Numbered from the stretch's first letter, positions 41,113 to 51,037 are shown. The stretch: DNA of 64,000 bases from Brevibacillus_H sp041920465 (GCA_041920465.1 JBHGXW010000045.1:18198-82197), one strand, 5' to 3'. Program-made: numbers and translations. The notes: generated by a model from the letters alone, not told the origin.

Positions 41113-42125
41113 TGACGGAACTTTTACACCAAGCGCCCTCTCTGACCAATACCATACTGTTTCTTTTGGCAGGGGTAGCTCTTTTATTGGTCGTTCTAGG
41201 ATTCGTTACCTATGCAATCTATTTTGAACGTAAGGTAATCGGTTGGATGCAATTGCGTATTGGTCCGAACCGGGTGGGTCCGCTCGGTTTGCTCCAAACA
41301 GTAGCTGACGTGGCAAAGCTGTTGTTAAAAGAGGATACCCGTCCGAAAAATGCTGACAAAGTGCTGTTTGCATTAGCTCCGGTAGTCGCCTATGCTCCTG
41401 CGTTTGCTGTACTGGCGGCTATTCCATTCACAGATAAAATTCATTTCGCCGATTTGGGTATCGGTGTACTTTATTACATCGCTTTGTCCGGTATTACGGT
41501 AATCGGTGTAATCATGGGCGGTTGGGCTTCGAACAACAAATACTCCCTTATCGGGGGATTGCGTTCTGCCGCCCAGATGATCAGTTACGAAGTTCCGCTT
41601 GTCATGTCGGTTGTAGGGATTATCCTGATGACGGGAAGCATGAACCTGCGTGACATCGTTGAAGCGCAGCGTGACGTGTGGAATATTGTTCCGCAATTTA
41701 TTGCCTTTGTCGTTTTCGTGATTGCAGCACAAGCAGAGCTGAACCGCACACCGTTCGACTTGCCGGAAGCAGAGTCAGAACTTGTTGCCGGTTATCACGT
41801 TGAGTATTCCGGCTTCCGTTTTGCCATGTTCATGTTGGCTGAATACGTGTATATGTTCGGTATGGGAGCGCTCATTACCATCCTGTTCTTGGGCGGATGG
41901 CTTCCGCCTTTCGGATTCCTAAGTTTTATTCCGGGAGTCGTTTGGTTTATCCTGAAGTTTTTACTGTATGTCTTCTTCCAATTCTGGCTTCGTGCTACCA
42001 TGCCTCGCTTGCGTGTTGACCAACTGATGTCATTTGCTTGGAAAGGTCTTCTGCCGCTTGCACTTTTCAACATACTGCTGACAGCCGTTGTCATTTCTGT
42101 TCAGAACGGTTCGTTGGGGCAGTAA
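41112..42125 (+). CDS. nuoH: NADH-quinone oxidoreductase subunit H
   Basis: 337-residue membrane subunit with eight helices at the joint of the two arms. Conserved YFERKVIGWMQLRIGPNRVGP, AELNRTPFDLPEAESELVAGY and RATMPRLRVDQLM are present. It forms the entrance of the quinone channel. Confidence 0.97.
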   Translation: MTELLHQAPSLTNTILFLLAGVALLLVVLGFVTYAIYFERKVIGWMQLRIGPNRVGPLGLLQTVADVAKLLLKEDTRPKNADKVLFALAPVVAYAPAFAVLAAIPFTDKIHFADLGIGVLYYIALSGITVIGVIMGGWASNNKYSLIGGLRSAAQMISYEVPLVMSVVGIILMTGSMNLRDIVEAQRDVWNIVPQFIAFVVFVIAAQAELNRTPFDLPEAESELVAGYHVEYSGFRFAMFMLAEYVYMFGMGALITILFLGGWLPPFGFLSFIPGVVWFILKFLLYVFFQFWLRATMPRLRVDQLMSFAWKGLLPLALFNILLTAVVISVQNGSLGQ

Positions 42126-42163
42126 GCCGCTAAAGCCATTCAAATCGTAAGGGGGGAAACACA

Positions 42164-42577
42164 ATGCTAGGCTTTGCAAAAGGGCTGGGGTTTATTTTAA
42201 AGAAGCTGACGGAAAAGAATGTAACGCATTTCTATCCGGACGTTCCGTACCCGATGCCACCGCGCTTTCGTGGAATTCAGCACTTTTCACCTGAGAAATG
42301 CATTGTTTGTAACCAATGTGCACGTATTTGCCCGACTGAATGTATCTCGTTAACCGGAAAACCGCATCCGGATCCAACGAAGAAGGGCAAAATTATCGAC
42401 ACGTATGATATTAACTTTGAAATCTGTATTCTTTGTGACTTGTGTACAGAGGTTTGTCCGACAAATGCCATTGTCATGTCGAACAATTATGAGCTGGCTA
42501 CTTACAGCAGAGATGAACTGTTTAAAAACCTGAAGTGGCTAGATGATAACAATACAAACGTCAGGGAGGAAAACTAA
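42164..42577 (+). CDS. nuoI: NADH-quinone oxidoreductase subunit I
   Basis: 137-residue ferredoxin-like subunit with two 4Fe-4S motifs, CIVCNQCARICPTECI and CILCDLCTEVCPTNAI. These clusters (N6a/N6b) carry electrons to NuoB. With NuoEFG absent this subunit is the likely entry point for electrons from an unknown donor. Start after AAGGGGGG. Confidence 0.97.
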   Translation: MLGFAKGLGFILKKLTEKNVTHFYPDVPYPMPPRFRGIQHFSPEKCIVCNQCARICPTECISLTGKPHPDPTKKGKIIDTYDINFEICILCDLCTEVCPTNAIVMSNNYELATYSRDELFKNLKWLDDNNTNVREEN

Positions 42578-42579
42578 CA

Positions 42580-43092
42580 ATGAGTGCTTCATTTGTAGCG
42601 TTTTTTATCCTTTCCCTGTTAACAATCGGGGGAGCTGTTTTCATGATCAGCTTCAACCGGGTTGTACATATGGTGATAGCCATAGGGGTGACGTTTCTTA
42701 GTATCGCAGGCCTTTTCGTTCTGTTGGAGGCTGAATTTGTAGCGGTTTCTCAAGTGCTTGTTTATTCAGGAGCCATTTCCATCCTGATGCTGTTTGGCAT
42801 AATGCTGACCAAACATGATGCGAATGAGGCGGGAGTAAACCGGGCACAAAACAAGATTCTTACCTTCATCGGTGTAGCTGCGTTCTTTGTCACCGTATTC
42901 ATGGGGATTCAAAACACCGTATGGCCAGGGGGAACACAAAACCCTTCTGATCCAGCCATAAGCAATGTAAAACAAATCGGTATTGAAGTATTCACGAAAT
43001 ACGTGATTCCATTTGAACTTGTGTCTGTCCTGTTGCTTGTTGCGCTTGTAGGTGCAATTATCATGGCGAAGAAGGAGGGGGACAAAGGATGA
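42580..43092 (+). CDS. nuoJ: NADH-quinone oxidoreductase subunit J
   Basis: 170-residue membrane subunit with five helices; VVHMVIAIGVTFLSIAGLFVLLEAEFVAVSQVLVYSGAISIL (seen in part) includes the pi-bulge helix region. Starts 2 bp after nuoI and overlaps nuoK by 4 bp. Confidence 0.95.
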   Translation: MSASFVAFFILSLLTIGGAVFMISFNRVVHMVIAIGVTFLSIAGLFVLLEAEFVAVSQVLVYSGAISILMLFGIMLTKHDANEAGVNRAQNKILTFIGVAAFFVTVFMGIQNTVWPGGTQNPSDPAISNVKQIGIEVFTKYVIPFELVSVLLLVALVGAIIMAKKEGDKG

Positions 43093-43400
43093 GTGTACCA
43101 TTATCCTCATATTTATTGGTCGCCCTGATTCTCTTCAGTGTCGGATTGTATGGCGCCCTAACCAAAAAAAGTGCCATCATTGTTCTTCTTTCCATCGAGC
43201 TGATGCTGAATGCAGTAAATATCAATCTCGTTGCTTTTGCCAAATACGGAATGTTTGCCTCCATTACAGGCCAAATCTTCACGTTATTTACCATGACGGT
43301 AGCGGCGGCAGAAGTAGCAGTCGGAATTGCCATTCTCCTCTCGCTGTATCGAAACCGCGATACTGTGGATGTTGACGAGATGGACACGATGAAACGCTAG
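43089..43400 (+). CDS. nuoK: NADH-quinone oxidoreductase subunit K
   Basis: 103-residue three-helix subunit with the conserved glutamates in LLSIELMLNAVNINLVAF and AAAEVAVGIAILLSLYR. It belongs to the proton pathway next to NuoJ and NuoA. The start overlaps the nuoJ stop (ATGA). Confidence 0.96.
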   Translation: MSVPLSSYLLVALILFSVGLYGALTKKSAIIVLLSIELMLNAVNINLVAFAKYGMFASITGQIFTLFTMTVAAAEVAVGIAILLSLYRNRDTVDVDEMDTMKR

Positions 43401-43424
43401 AAAAGGAAAAGGATAGGTGAACAT

Positions 43425-45341
43425 ATGGATACGATAATGCAATACGCCTGGCTTATCCCTCTTTTTCCGCTCTTCGCTTTCATCTTGATCGTCTCGTTCG
43501 GTCGTCAGTTGAAAGAGGGATCGGTTTTTGTAGGAGTTCTGGCAATCGGAATCTCCTTTGCCATGGCAGTAATGACCTTCTTGGAGAGATTCAAAGAAGG
43601 GGCAACGGATTTCAAATACGTGGTTGACTGGCTGCAAATCGGCGATACAGTCGTCCGTATGGGCTATGAGGTTAACCAACTGAATGCATTGATGCTGGTA
43701 ATCGTTACATTCGTCAGCTTGCTTGTGCAAATCTACTCCAAAGGATACATGCATGGCGACGAACGCTTCCCGGTGTTCTATCAATATTTGTCGCTCTTTA
43801 CTTTCTCCATGTTAGGGCTTGTGATTTCTCCCAACTTGCTGCAGGTGTATATCTTCTGGGAGTTAGTAGGGGTATGTTCGTTCTTGCTCGTAGGTTTCTA
43901 CTTCTTTAAACCGGAAGCAAAAGCGGCAGCGAAAAAAGCGTTCATCGTGACTCGTGTCGGTGACGTTGGATTGTTTATCGGGATTGCGCTTTTGTTCTGG
44001 TGGACAGGAAGCTTTGATTACTCCGAGATTTTTAATGCAATTTCAGCGGGCCGTTTGGAGCCTTGGATGATCACGCTGTCGGCTATCCTGATCTTTATTG
44101 GTGCCGTTGGTAAATCCGGTCAATTCCCGCTCCATACCTGGTTGCCGGACGCGATGGAAGGTCCTACGCCAGTGTCTGCATTGATTCACGCCGCAACGAT
44201 GGTTGCTGCGGGTGTTTATTTGGTAGCGGCAGCATATCCGCTGTTTGTCGCTTCTCCAACAGCGCTTAATGTAGTGGCTTACATCGGAGGATTTACAGCT
44301 ATCTTTGCGGCATCCATCGGTTTGACTCAGCGCGATATCAAACGGGTTTTGGCTTACTCAACCGTCAGCCAGCTTGGTTACATGATGCTGGCACTTGGGG
44401 CGGCAGGAGCTGCCGGTTATGTAGCCGGTACGTTCCATCTGATGACTCACGCGTTCTTTAAAGCATTGCTGTTCTTGGCAGCAGGCAGCGTGATCCATGC
44501 CGTTCATACCCAGGACATTTTCGAAATGGGCGGGTTGTGGAAGAAAATGCCGGTTACCGCTTGGTCTTTCTTGATCGGCTGCCTGGCGATCGCCGGTATT
44601 CCGCCGTTTGCCGGATTCTGGTCCAAAGAAGAAATTCTCGGCTCCGTCTACCTAGCAGGCCGGATGGATCTGTTGTGGATGGCAATTATTGCGGCGTTCT
44701 TTACAGCGTTCTACATGTTCCGCTTGTTCTTCCTTACCTTTGTCGGAAAGCCAAGAGGTACAGGCCATGAAAAAGCGCATGAATCACCTGCTGTTATGAC
44801 TTTACCGTTAATTCTGCTTGCGATACTTGCGGTTATCGCCGGTTTTGTGAATACGCCGTTCTCTCCGGTCTTGCATCATTGGTTATTGTCTGGATCAACA
44901 GGTGAAGTGATTGCCAATACATTTGGACATGAAGAAGGCCATGCAGCTGCTTGGGTCCAAATCATGGCGATTCTCGTTTCCGTACTCGGTATTGCCTTGG
45001 CCTATCTCATGTATGCAAAGCAGTCGCTCTCCCGCGATTGGATTGCTCGCCCAATGCCTTGGCTGTATCAGCTCTCTTACCGCAAATATTATGTGGATGA
45101 AATTTATCACGCTGTGTTTGTTCAACCGCTTAAATCAATTGGTTGGGTGCTTGATCTGTTTGACCGTTATGTAGTAGACGGCCTTGTGCAATTGGTAGTC
45201 TTTATTACGAATGGTATTGGGGCCGCACACGCTCGTATTCAGAACGGACAGATGCAAACATACGGATTTGTGGTGTTGGTTGGTCTCATTCTCCTAGTAA
45301 TCGGACTTACAGCGTTTGGAGGTGTCCCTGGTGTTAAATAG
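43425..45341 (+). CDS. nuoL: NADH-quinone oxidoreductase subunit L
   Basis: 638-residue antiporter-like distal subunit. It has the MrpA-type core with the helix-7 lysine region AVGKSGQFPLHTWLPDAMEG, helix-5 glutamate FWELVGVCSFLLVGFY, and the long lateral helix at the C-terminus. Start after AAAGGATAGG. Its end overlaps nuoM by 11 bp. Confidence 0.97.
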   Translation: MDTIMQYAWLIPLFPLFAFILIVSFGRQLKEGSVFVGVLAIGISFAMAVMTFLERFKEGATDFKYVVDWLQIGDTVVRMGYEVNQLNALMLVIVTFVSLLVQIYSKGYMHGDERFPVFYQYLSLFTFSMLGLVISPNLLQVYIFWELVGVCSFLLVGFYFFKPEAKAAAKKAFIVTRVGDVGLFIGIALLFWWTGSFDYSEIFNAISAGRLEPWMITLSAILIFIGAVGKSGQFPLHTWLPDAMEGPTPVSALIHAATMVAAGVYLVAAAYPLFVASPTALNVVAYIGGFTAIFAASIGLTQRDIKRVLAYSTVSQLGYMMLALGAAGAAGYVAGTFHLMTHAFFKALLFLAAGSVIHAVHTQDIFEMGGLWKKMPVTAWSFLIGCLAIAGIPPFAGFWSKEEILGSVYLAGRMDLLWMAIIAAFFTAFYMFRLFFLTFVGKPRGTGHEKAHESPAVMTLPLILLAILAVIAGFVNTPFSPVLHHWLLSGSTGEVIANTFGHEEGHAAAWVQIMAILVSVLGIALAYLMYAKQSLSRDWIARPMPWLYQLSYRKYYVDEIYHAVFVQPLKSIGWVLDLFDRYVVDGLVQLVVFITNGIGAAHARIQNGQMQTYGFVVLVGLILLVIGLTAFGGVPGVK

Positions 45342-46884
45342 CATGTTGCTTACGCTGATCACGTTTTCACCACTTCTTGCTATTCTCGTCATCGCGTTCA
45401 TTCCGAAGCATCAGGGTGGCGTGGTTAAGCAAATCGGGATTCTCGGAACCCTCTTACCGCTTGTTTTGTCCTTAATGCTGTTTGCCCATTTTGATTATCA
45501 AAAGCCTGACATGCAGTTCGTAGAGAAGACAAACTGGATCACCATTCCGGCTACTCTCGATCAGGCTGGCAAGCTGTATTCCTTGAAGATCGATTATGAA
45601 ATGGGTGTAGATGGGGTTTCCATGCCGTTGGTTTTGCTGACGTCCATAATCGGAACTCTTGCAGCCATCGCTTCCACTCATCTCAAAAAACGTCTGAAAG
45701 AGTATTTCATTCTGTTCCACATCCTGTTAATGGGAATGTTCGGGGTATTCGCTACCCAAAACTTGTTCCTGTTCTTCATCTTCTTCGAAATGACGCTCGT
45801 TCCGATGTATTTCCTGATCGGGATTTGGGGGTACTCCGAGCGTGAACGTGCCGCGAACAAGTTCTTGTTGTACAACGGCGTTGGTTCTGCGATTATGCTG
45901 ATTGCGTTCATCACGATTTATATGAATGTACCGAATGCCAATGGCGATCTCACCATGAACATGGGTGAATTGACACAAGCATTATCCCAGGCAAGCAATC
46001 CGATGCTTCAGCATGTGAGTGAAACGCTTCGTTTTTGCTTGTTCCTGGCCTTGTTTATTGCCTTTGGCATCAAGCTGCCGATCTTCCCGTTCCACACTTG
46101 GATGCTGAAAGTTCACGTACAAGCACCGCCTTCTATCGTTATGATCCACTCCGGTATCCTGCTGAAGATGGGTGCGTATGGTCTTTTGCGTATGGGAATC
46201 GGATTCTTCCCTGAACAGGCGTACTCGTTTGCAAAATGGATGGCTGTGCTTGGTCTGATCAATATTTTGTACGGGGCAATCATTGCTTTTGTACAGAAAG
46301 ATCTCAAAATGGTCATGGCTTACTCCAGTATCAGCCACATGGGTGTTGTTCTCTTCGGATTTGCCGCGATGAACACCGTAGGGTTCCAGGGAGCCATCTT
46401 CCAAGTGGTTTCTCACGGCTTTATCTCCGCGCTGATGTTCTTCCTGATCGGAGTAATCTGGGAGCGTGTCGGTACATCCGATATTTCCGAACTGGGCGGT
46501 TTAGCGAAGTCGATGCCATTTGTCAGCGGCATCCTGCTGACGGCGGCCATGGCTTCTCTGGGGCTGCCGGGCATGTCCGGATTTATCAGCGAATTCCTCT
46601 CTTTCCTGGGACTTTTCGGTGTGATGCCGGGCGTTGCGGCTGTTGGTGCACTCGGGCTGATTTTGACCGCTGCGTACCTGCTTCGCGCTATCCTTCGTAC
46701 AACATTCGGCCCTACACAGGAGCGTTATCTTCAACTAGCTGATGCACAACCGGTTGAAGTAATTCCGATGGTGGTATTGTTGGGCTTCATCATCTTGATT
46801 GGTATCTATCCGGCGGTACTTAGCGATCCGCTGCAAGAAACATTGAAAACAATCGTGCCAATCGTTCAAGGGATAGGGGGGTAA
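45331..46884 (+). CDS. nuoM: NADH-quinone oxidoreductase subunit M
   Basis: 517-residue antiporter-like subunit. Visible are the acidic FFEMTLVPMYFLIGIWG, lysine-containing FGIKLPIFPFHTWMLKVHVQAPP and SSISHMGVVLFG. GTG 45331 with GGAGGTG a few bases upstream is chosen over TTG 45316. It lies inside the end of nuoL, so translation is probably coupled. Confidence 0.96.
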   Translation: MLNSMLLTLITFSPLLAILVIAFIPKHQGGVVKQIGILGTLLPLVLSLMLFAHFDYQKPDMQFVEKTNWITIPATLDQAGKLYSLKIDYEMGVDGVSMPLVLLTSIIGTLAAIASTHLKKRLKEYFILFHILLMGMFGVFATQNLFLFFIFFEMTLVPMYFLIGIWGYSERERAANKFLLYNGVGSAIMLIAFITIYMNVPNANGDLTMNMGELTQALSQASNPMLQHVSETLRFCLFLALFIAFGIKLPIFPFHTWMLKVHVQAPPSIVMIHSGILLKMGAYGLLRMGIGFFPEQAYSFAKWMAVLGLINILYGAIIAFVQKDLKMVMAYSSISHMGVVLFGFAAMNTVGFQGAIFQVVSHGFISALMFFLIGVIWERVGTSDISELGGLAKSMPFVSGILLTAAMASLGLPGMSGFISEFLSFLGLFGVMPGVAAVGALGLILTAAYLLRAILRTTFGPTQERYLQLADAQPVEVIPMVVLLGFIILIGIYPAVLSDPLQETLKTIVPIVQGIGG

Positions 46885-46890
46885 GCAACC

Positions 46891-48402
46891 ATGACGACAA
46901 ATATTTTGACTCAGTACAATTGGAGCTACCTTCTGCCCGAACTCATCATTCTCGGTTGTGCAACGTTGCTTTCCTTGCTCGATCTGTTTATGGGCAAAAG
47001 AACAAGCCGGGCATTGCTTAGCTGGTTAGCTCTGGCAGGCGTTGTTCTTGCAGGATTCTTCGTAATGTCCAATGTGAATGCGCTCGATAAACCATATTCC
47101 TATATGGCCGATATGCTGCGCGTGGATGATTTCGGCAATGCCTTTAAATTGTTGTTCTTAGGCGGGGTAGCATTTACCTTGATTCTTTCGCAATCCTATA
47201 TGCAAAAGGGCGAAATTACTCATCAGGGCGAATATTACTATCTGCTCTTGACCGGTCTCTTAGGGGCTATGGTTATGGCTTCTTCCGCAGATTTGATTAC
47301 CTTGTTCGTAGGGCTTGAATTGCTTTCTATCTCTTCTTATGTATTGGTAGGTATGCGCAAGTCGGCCCTGCAATCCAACGAAGCTGCATTTAAATATGTG
47401 GTATCCGGTGGAATTGCGACTGCCGTTACCCTGTTCGGTATGTCTTACCTGTACGGGATTACCGGTACAACGAACCTTTACGAAATCGCGTCACGTTTGG
47501 CCGATGCTTACTCCAACGGATTCGAATTTCTGGTGCTCTTGTCGTTTGCCTTAATGGTATCCGGCCTTGGATTCAAAATTGCGACCGTTCCGAATCACAT
47601 GTGGGCTCCTGACGTTTATCAAGGAGCGCCTACTCCGGTTACAGCCTTCTTGGCGGTGGTATCCAAAGCTGCCGGTTTCGCTCTGGTAATCCGTTTGATG
47701 TTCCTTGCTTTCTACGGTGTGTACGGAGGTCCGCACAACCTGACCCTGTTCCTGTCCATCGTAGCGGGATTGTCGATGATCATCGGTAATACCATGGCTG
47801 TTCGACAAACCAACGTGAAACGGATGATGGCTTACTCCGGTATTGCCCAAGCCGGTTATCTGTTGGTTCCGTTTGTGACCATTACGAAGTTTTTCTTCTT
47901 TGAACAAGTGATCTTCTATTTGTTCGCATACCTGCTGATGAGCTTCGGTTCATTCGCCATTATTATGGTAGTAACACGCGATCAGGGAACAGAAGAGATT
48001 AAGGCGTTCTCCGGACTGTATCATCGTGCACCGTTTACAGCGGTAGCCATGACGATTTTCTTGCTCTCGCTGGCAGGGATTCCGGTTTCGGCAGGTTTCT
48101 TCGGCAAGTTCTACATTTTCATGAGTTCAATCTTGACGAAGCACTTCTGGTTGTCCGCCATCATGATTGCAACCAGCGTTGTTTCTTACTACTACTACTT
48201 CGGCATTATCCGTCAAATGTACATGCGCTCAGGCCAAACGGAAGCGCGGCTTAAACTGCCATTTGGCGTTGCCTTTGTCGTAGCGGTAGCGGTAATTGCT
48301 ACCTTTGCTTTCGGGATCGTGCCGGAAGTGGCAACGCAGTACATCCATAACAGCTTTAATGCGAACTTCGATATTGGCAATCTGGTAGTACCAAGTAAAT
48401 AA
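46891..48402 (+). CDS. nuoN: NADH-quinone oxidoreductase subunit N
   Basis: 503-residue antiporter-like subunit closing the operon. Motifs are VGLELLSISSYVLVGM (acidic residue), FKIATVPNHMWAPDVYQGAPTPV and MAYSGIAQAGYLL. A terminator follows. The genes nuoE, nuoF and nuoG are not present before or after it. Confidence 0.97.
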   Translation: MTTNILTQYNWSYLLPELIILGCATLLSLLDLFMGKRTSRALLSWLALAGVVLAGFFVMSNVNALDKPYSYMADMLRVDDFGNAFKLLFLGGVAFTLILSQSYMQKGEITHQGEYYYLLLTGLLGAMVMASSADLITLFVGLELLSISSYVLVGMRKSALQSNEAAFKYVVSGGIATAVTLFGMSYLYGITGTTNLYEIASRLADAYSNGFEFLVLLSFALMVSGLGFKIATVPNHMWAPDVYQGAPTPVTAFLAVVSKAAGFALVIRLMFLAFYGVYGGPHNLTLFLSIVAGLSMIIGNTMAVRQTNVKRMMAYSGIAQAGYLLVPFVTITKFFFFEQVIFYLFAYLLMSFGSFAIIMVVTRDQGTEEIKAFSGLYHRAPFTAVAMTIFLLSLAGIPVSAGFFGKFYIFMSSILTKHFWLSAIMIATSVVSYYYYFGIIRQMYMRSGQTEARLKLPFGVAFVVAVAVIATFAFGIVPEVATQYIHNSFNANFDIGNLVVPSK

Positions 48403-48414
48403 TCCGTGTATAAT

Positions 48415-48455
48415 CAAGGGGGGAACGGCGAAATGGCCGGCCCCTCTTCTTTTTT
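48415..48455 (+). terminator. Rho-independent terminator of the nuo operon
   Basis: AGGGG and CGGC (48417-48429) pair with GCCG and CCCCT (48436-48445), with a bulge; CTTCTTTTTT follows. Confidence 0.82.
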
Positions 48456-48514
48456 GAATGAATCACATACTCTATGGTCGGGCAAGTATTTTACGGTGTG
48501 TAGGAGTGAAGAGA

Positions 48515-48748
48515 ATGGGAGCATTTGGGGTATCGGCTTTGGTAAATATTTTGGTTTCCATTGTATGTATTGGTCTTAGCTGGTGGGCCTTGCAGGCATT
48601 TCGCCTTGATTTATTTGTCAAAAGACCGGACAGCGCTCAGACAAAGCTTCTGCAGATCATCTTGGCTGTCTTTGTCGGTCACGGGGTAGCCAGCTTTTTT
48701 ATGGAGTACTTGGGCTGGTCCATGATGCTTAAGGAACTGTGGAAGTAG
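48515..48748 (+). CDS. ywzB: DUF1146 family membrane protein (YwzB)
   Basis: 77-residue protein with two hydrophobic segments (SALVNILVSIVCIGLSWWAL and LLQIILAVFVGHGVASFF) around a basic loop, of the DUF1146 family. Function is unknown. ATG 48515 follows TAGGAGTG; a longer ATG at 48458 lies in the nuoN terminator region. It heads the order ywzB-ywmB-murA-spoIID seen in B. subtilis just after atpC; here nuo and inhA are inserted between. Confidence 0.9.
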   Translation: MGAFGVSALVNILVSIVCIGLSWWALQAFRLDLFVKRPDSAQTKLLQIILAVFVGHGVASFFMEYLGWSMMLKELWK

Positions 48749-48842
48749 GGTTCGAACGGGACAACGTTTTTCTTAACTGGTATAAGCCTCCATTTTTCCG
48801 TACAAACTGATTTTAACGGGGAAAAAATGGGGGAGTAGAATC

Positions 48843-49592
48843 ATGGGGAAAATATCAATTTGGCCGAAATGGCTTGTTCTTGTAGCTGTTTTGGGAGCAT
48901 TATGCTTGCCTGCTGCTTGGGCCGAAGAGACGAAAGACCAAACCATCGGGAGAATCATCCAAGCCATGGAAGCAAGCGGAGCAAAACCGACAGAGATTGA
49001 AGTAAGAACAAGCATCGATCTGGGATTTGTCCGCACGACCAAAGACCTATTCACGCTGGCGAATGACTGGAGTGAGAGGTTGGATTTGCCGAGTCAGGCT
49101 AATGTTTTTCCTGAGGAAGACCATGTTGTCTATGAAACTCAGGCACAAAAAGGGCAAACTTCAATTTTTTTCCGGATGATTGGTGTACCTCAGGACAAAG
49201 CGTTTCATACATATCTTGTGCTGAGGTTGAAAGGAAATCGCATTCATTCACAAGATGTTGAAAAATGGCGTGGTCAAGTAACGGCACTCTTCAAAAAGGC
49301 TTCAAGGATTCCGCAATTTAGCACTTGTATTCGCGGAATATACAGTGATAAACTGAGTGTTGATCAGCAGGGGGACAAGGTTCGTACCGTTCTCTCTGCC
49401 TTGGAAGCGAGTGAAATTGAGCGCCTTCAAGATGAGACGGTACTTAGTATCTCTGCCCACACCGAGTTATGGAAACCCTACATCACGACTGGGCAAAGCA
49501 AGATGAACGTTCAGGTGGCAACTCATCTGGATACCCTTCACTCCATTACTCGGATCACAATAGGGACACCGATCATCACAGCGGAATACTAA
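48843..49592 (+). CDS. ywmB: YwmB family exported protein
   Basis: 249-residue protein with a signal peptide (WPKWLVLVAVLGALCLPAAWA, cleavage after AWA predicted) and a soluble domain of the YwmB family. Its structure in B. subtilis has a TATA-binding-like fold; the role is unknown. Start after GGGGGAGTAG. It is followed by murA1 after 21 bp. Confidence 0.88.
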   Translation: MGKISIWPKWLVLVAVLGALCLPAAWAEETKDQTIGRIIQAMEASGAKPTEIEVRTSIDLGFVRTTKDLFTLANDWSERLDLPSQANVFPEEDHVVYETQAQKGQTSIFFRMIGVPQDKAFHTYLVLRLKGNRIHSQDVEKWRGQVTALFKKASRIPQFSTCIRGIYSDKLSVDQQGDKVRTVLSALEASEIERLQDETVLSISAHTELWKPYITTGQSKMNVQVATHLDTLHSITRITIGTPIITAEY

Positions 49593-49613
49593 AGCTACGC
49601 GGAGGGATATCAT

Positions 49614-50948
49614 TTGGAAAAAATCGTTGTCCGCGGTGGTAAGGCATTAGCGGGAAATGTGAAAGTTTCAGGCGCAAAAAACGCAGTACTTCCCATTATT
49701 GCAGCATCGATTCTTGCGGAAGAAGGAACAAGCGTCATTCATGACGTACCAGCGCTTGATGATGTTTATACAATTTGCGAGTTATTAAAAACACTCCAGG
49801 TTGATGTTACATATGATGGCGAAACTTTGAAAATTAATGCCACCAACTTGAACGGCATTGAAGCTTCATATGATTTGGTTCGCAAAATGAGAGCTTCTTT
49901 TCTGGTAATGGGGCCGCTTCTTTCCCGAAAAGGTAAAGCGCGTATCGCTCTGCCGGGCGGATGTGCAATTGGGACTAGGCCGATTGACCAGCATCTCAAA
50001 GGATTTGAGGCTATGGGAGCCAAGATTGACATCGGACAAGGATTTATCGAAGCTGAAGTAGAAGGACGCCTCAAAGGAGCCAAAATTTATCTGGATATTG
50101 CCAGCGTGGGAGCTACCGAAAATATCATGATGGCCGCTTCTCTTGCAGAAGGGATTACTGTCATCGAGAATGCGGCAGAAGAACCGGAAATCGTGGATTT
50201 GGCTAACTTCCTGAACAGCATGGGTGCCAAAATTCGCGGTGCGGGAACCGGTTCCATCCGGATTGAGGGCGTGGAACGCCTGAAGGGCTGCACTCATTGC
50301 GTGATCCCTGACAGGATTGAAGCAGGAACATTTATGGTGGCAGCCGCGATTACGGGCGGCGATGTGTTTGTGGAAGGAGCAATTTGTGATCATTTGAAGC
50401 CGATCACGGCCAAGCTCCGGGAGATGGGTGTAGAAGTTGAGGAGCATGAGAACGGTGTCCGCGTACGCCGGACTGGTCCGCTAAAAGCTGTAGACGTGAA
50501 GACACTTCCATACCCGGGCTTCCCGACGGATATGCAATCCCAAATGATGGCATTGCTTTTAGCTTCCGAAGGCACAAGCATTGTGACGGAAACCGTGTTT
50601 GAGAATCGTTTTATGCATGTGGAAGAGTTTCGCCGCATGAGTGCCAACATTAAGATTGAAGGGCGCAGCGCGATCATTGAAGGCGGTATTAAGCTGACCG
50701 GAAGCAAGGTTTGCGCGACCGATCTACGGGCTGGGGCCGCATTAATTTTGGCCGGATTAATAGCCGAAGGAGAAACCGAAGTGGGCGGTCTGCATCATAT
50801 TGACCGGGGATATGTGGATATTACCGGTAAACTGCAAGCGCTTGGAGCCAACATCGAACGAGTCAAAGTGGTTGAGCAGCCTGTTGCGGAATTGCGCGAA
50901 ACCAAACCGCAGCCTGTAAAAGTGAATTTATCTCCTAACTTTGCATAA
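49614..50948 (+). CDS. murA1: UDP-N-acetylglucosamine 1-carboxyvinyltransferase, paralogue 1
   Basis: 444-residue MurA corresponding to B. subtilis MurAA, the main copy. Catalytic Cys117 is in LPGGCAIGTRPIDQH. TTG start after GGAGGGAT, with the product matching the family from KIVVRGGKALAGNVKVSGAKN. The last 25 residues (VVEQPVAELRETKPQPVKVN) form a proline-rich extension that the second copy lacks. In B. subtilis MurAA level is set by ClpCP proteolysis; whether this tail matters for that is unknown. Confidence 0.96.
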   Translation: MEKIVVRGGKALAGNVKVSGAKNAVLPIIAASILAEEGTSVIHDVPALDDVYTICELLKTLQVDVTYDGETLKINATNLNGIEASYDLVRKMRASFLVMGPLLSRKGKARIALPGGCAIGTRPIDQHLKGFEAMGAKIDIGQGFIEAEVEGRLKGAKIYLDIASVGATENIMMAASLAEGITVIENAAEEPEIVDLANFLNSMGAKIRGAGTGSIRIEGVERLKGCTHCVIPDRIEAGTFMVAAAITGGDVFVEGAICDHLKPITAKLREMGVEVEEHENGVRVRRTGPLKAVDVKTLPYPGFPTDMQSQMMALLLASEGTSIVTETVFENRFMHVEEFRRMSANIKIEGRSAIIEGGIKLTGSKVCATDLRAGAALILAGLIAEGETEVGGLHHIDRGYVDITGKLQALGANIERVKVVEQPVAELRETKPQPVKVNLSPNFA

Positions 50949-50960
50949 TCACAAAAGCCG

Positions 50961-50990
50961 AGACTTCCGCTAATAACGGAAGTCTTTTCT
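50961..50990 (+). terminator. Rho-independent terminator after murA1
   Basis: AGACTTCCG pairs with CGGAAGTCT around a 7-nt loop, then TTTCT. Confidence 0.88.
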
Positions 50991-51028
50991 ATTAAGGTTT
51001 TTTTTCCCTTTAGGGACCCGACCTTCTG

Positions 51029-51037
51029 TGCTATGAT
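51029..51037 (+). promoter_or_regulatory. Extended -10 promoter of the Lrp-aminotransferase pair
   Basis: TGCTATGAT at 51029-51037 with no good -35, 46 bp before the regulator gene. Confidence 0.45.

Noticed and set aside
4315..50948. Second murA copy as a sign of gene transfer
   Set aside because: Both copies are in the same syntenic positions as murAB and murAA of B. subtilis; two paralogues are normal in this group.
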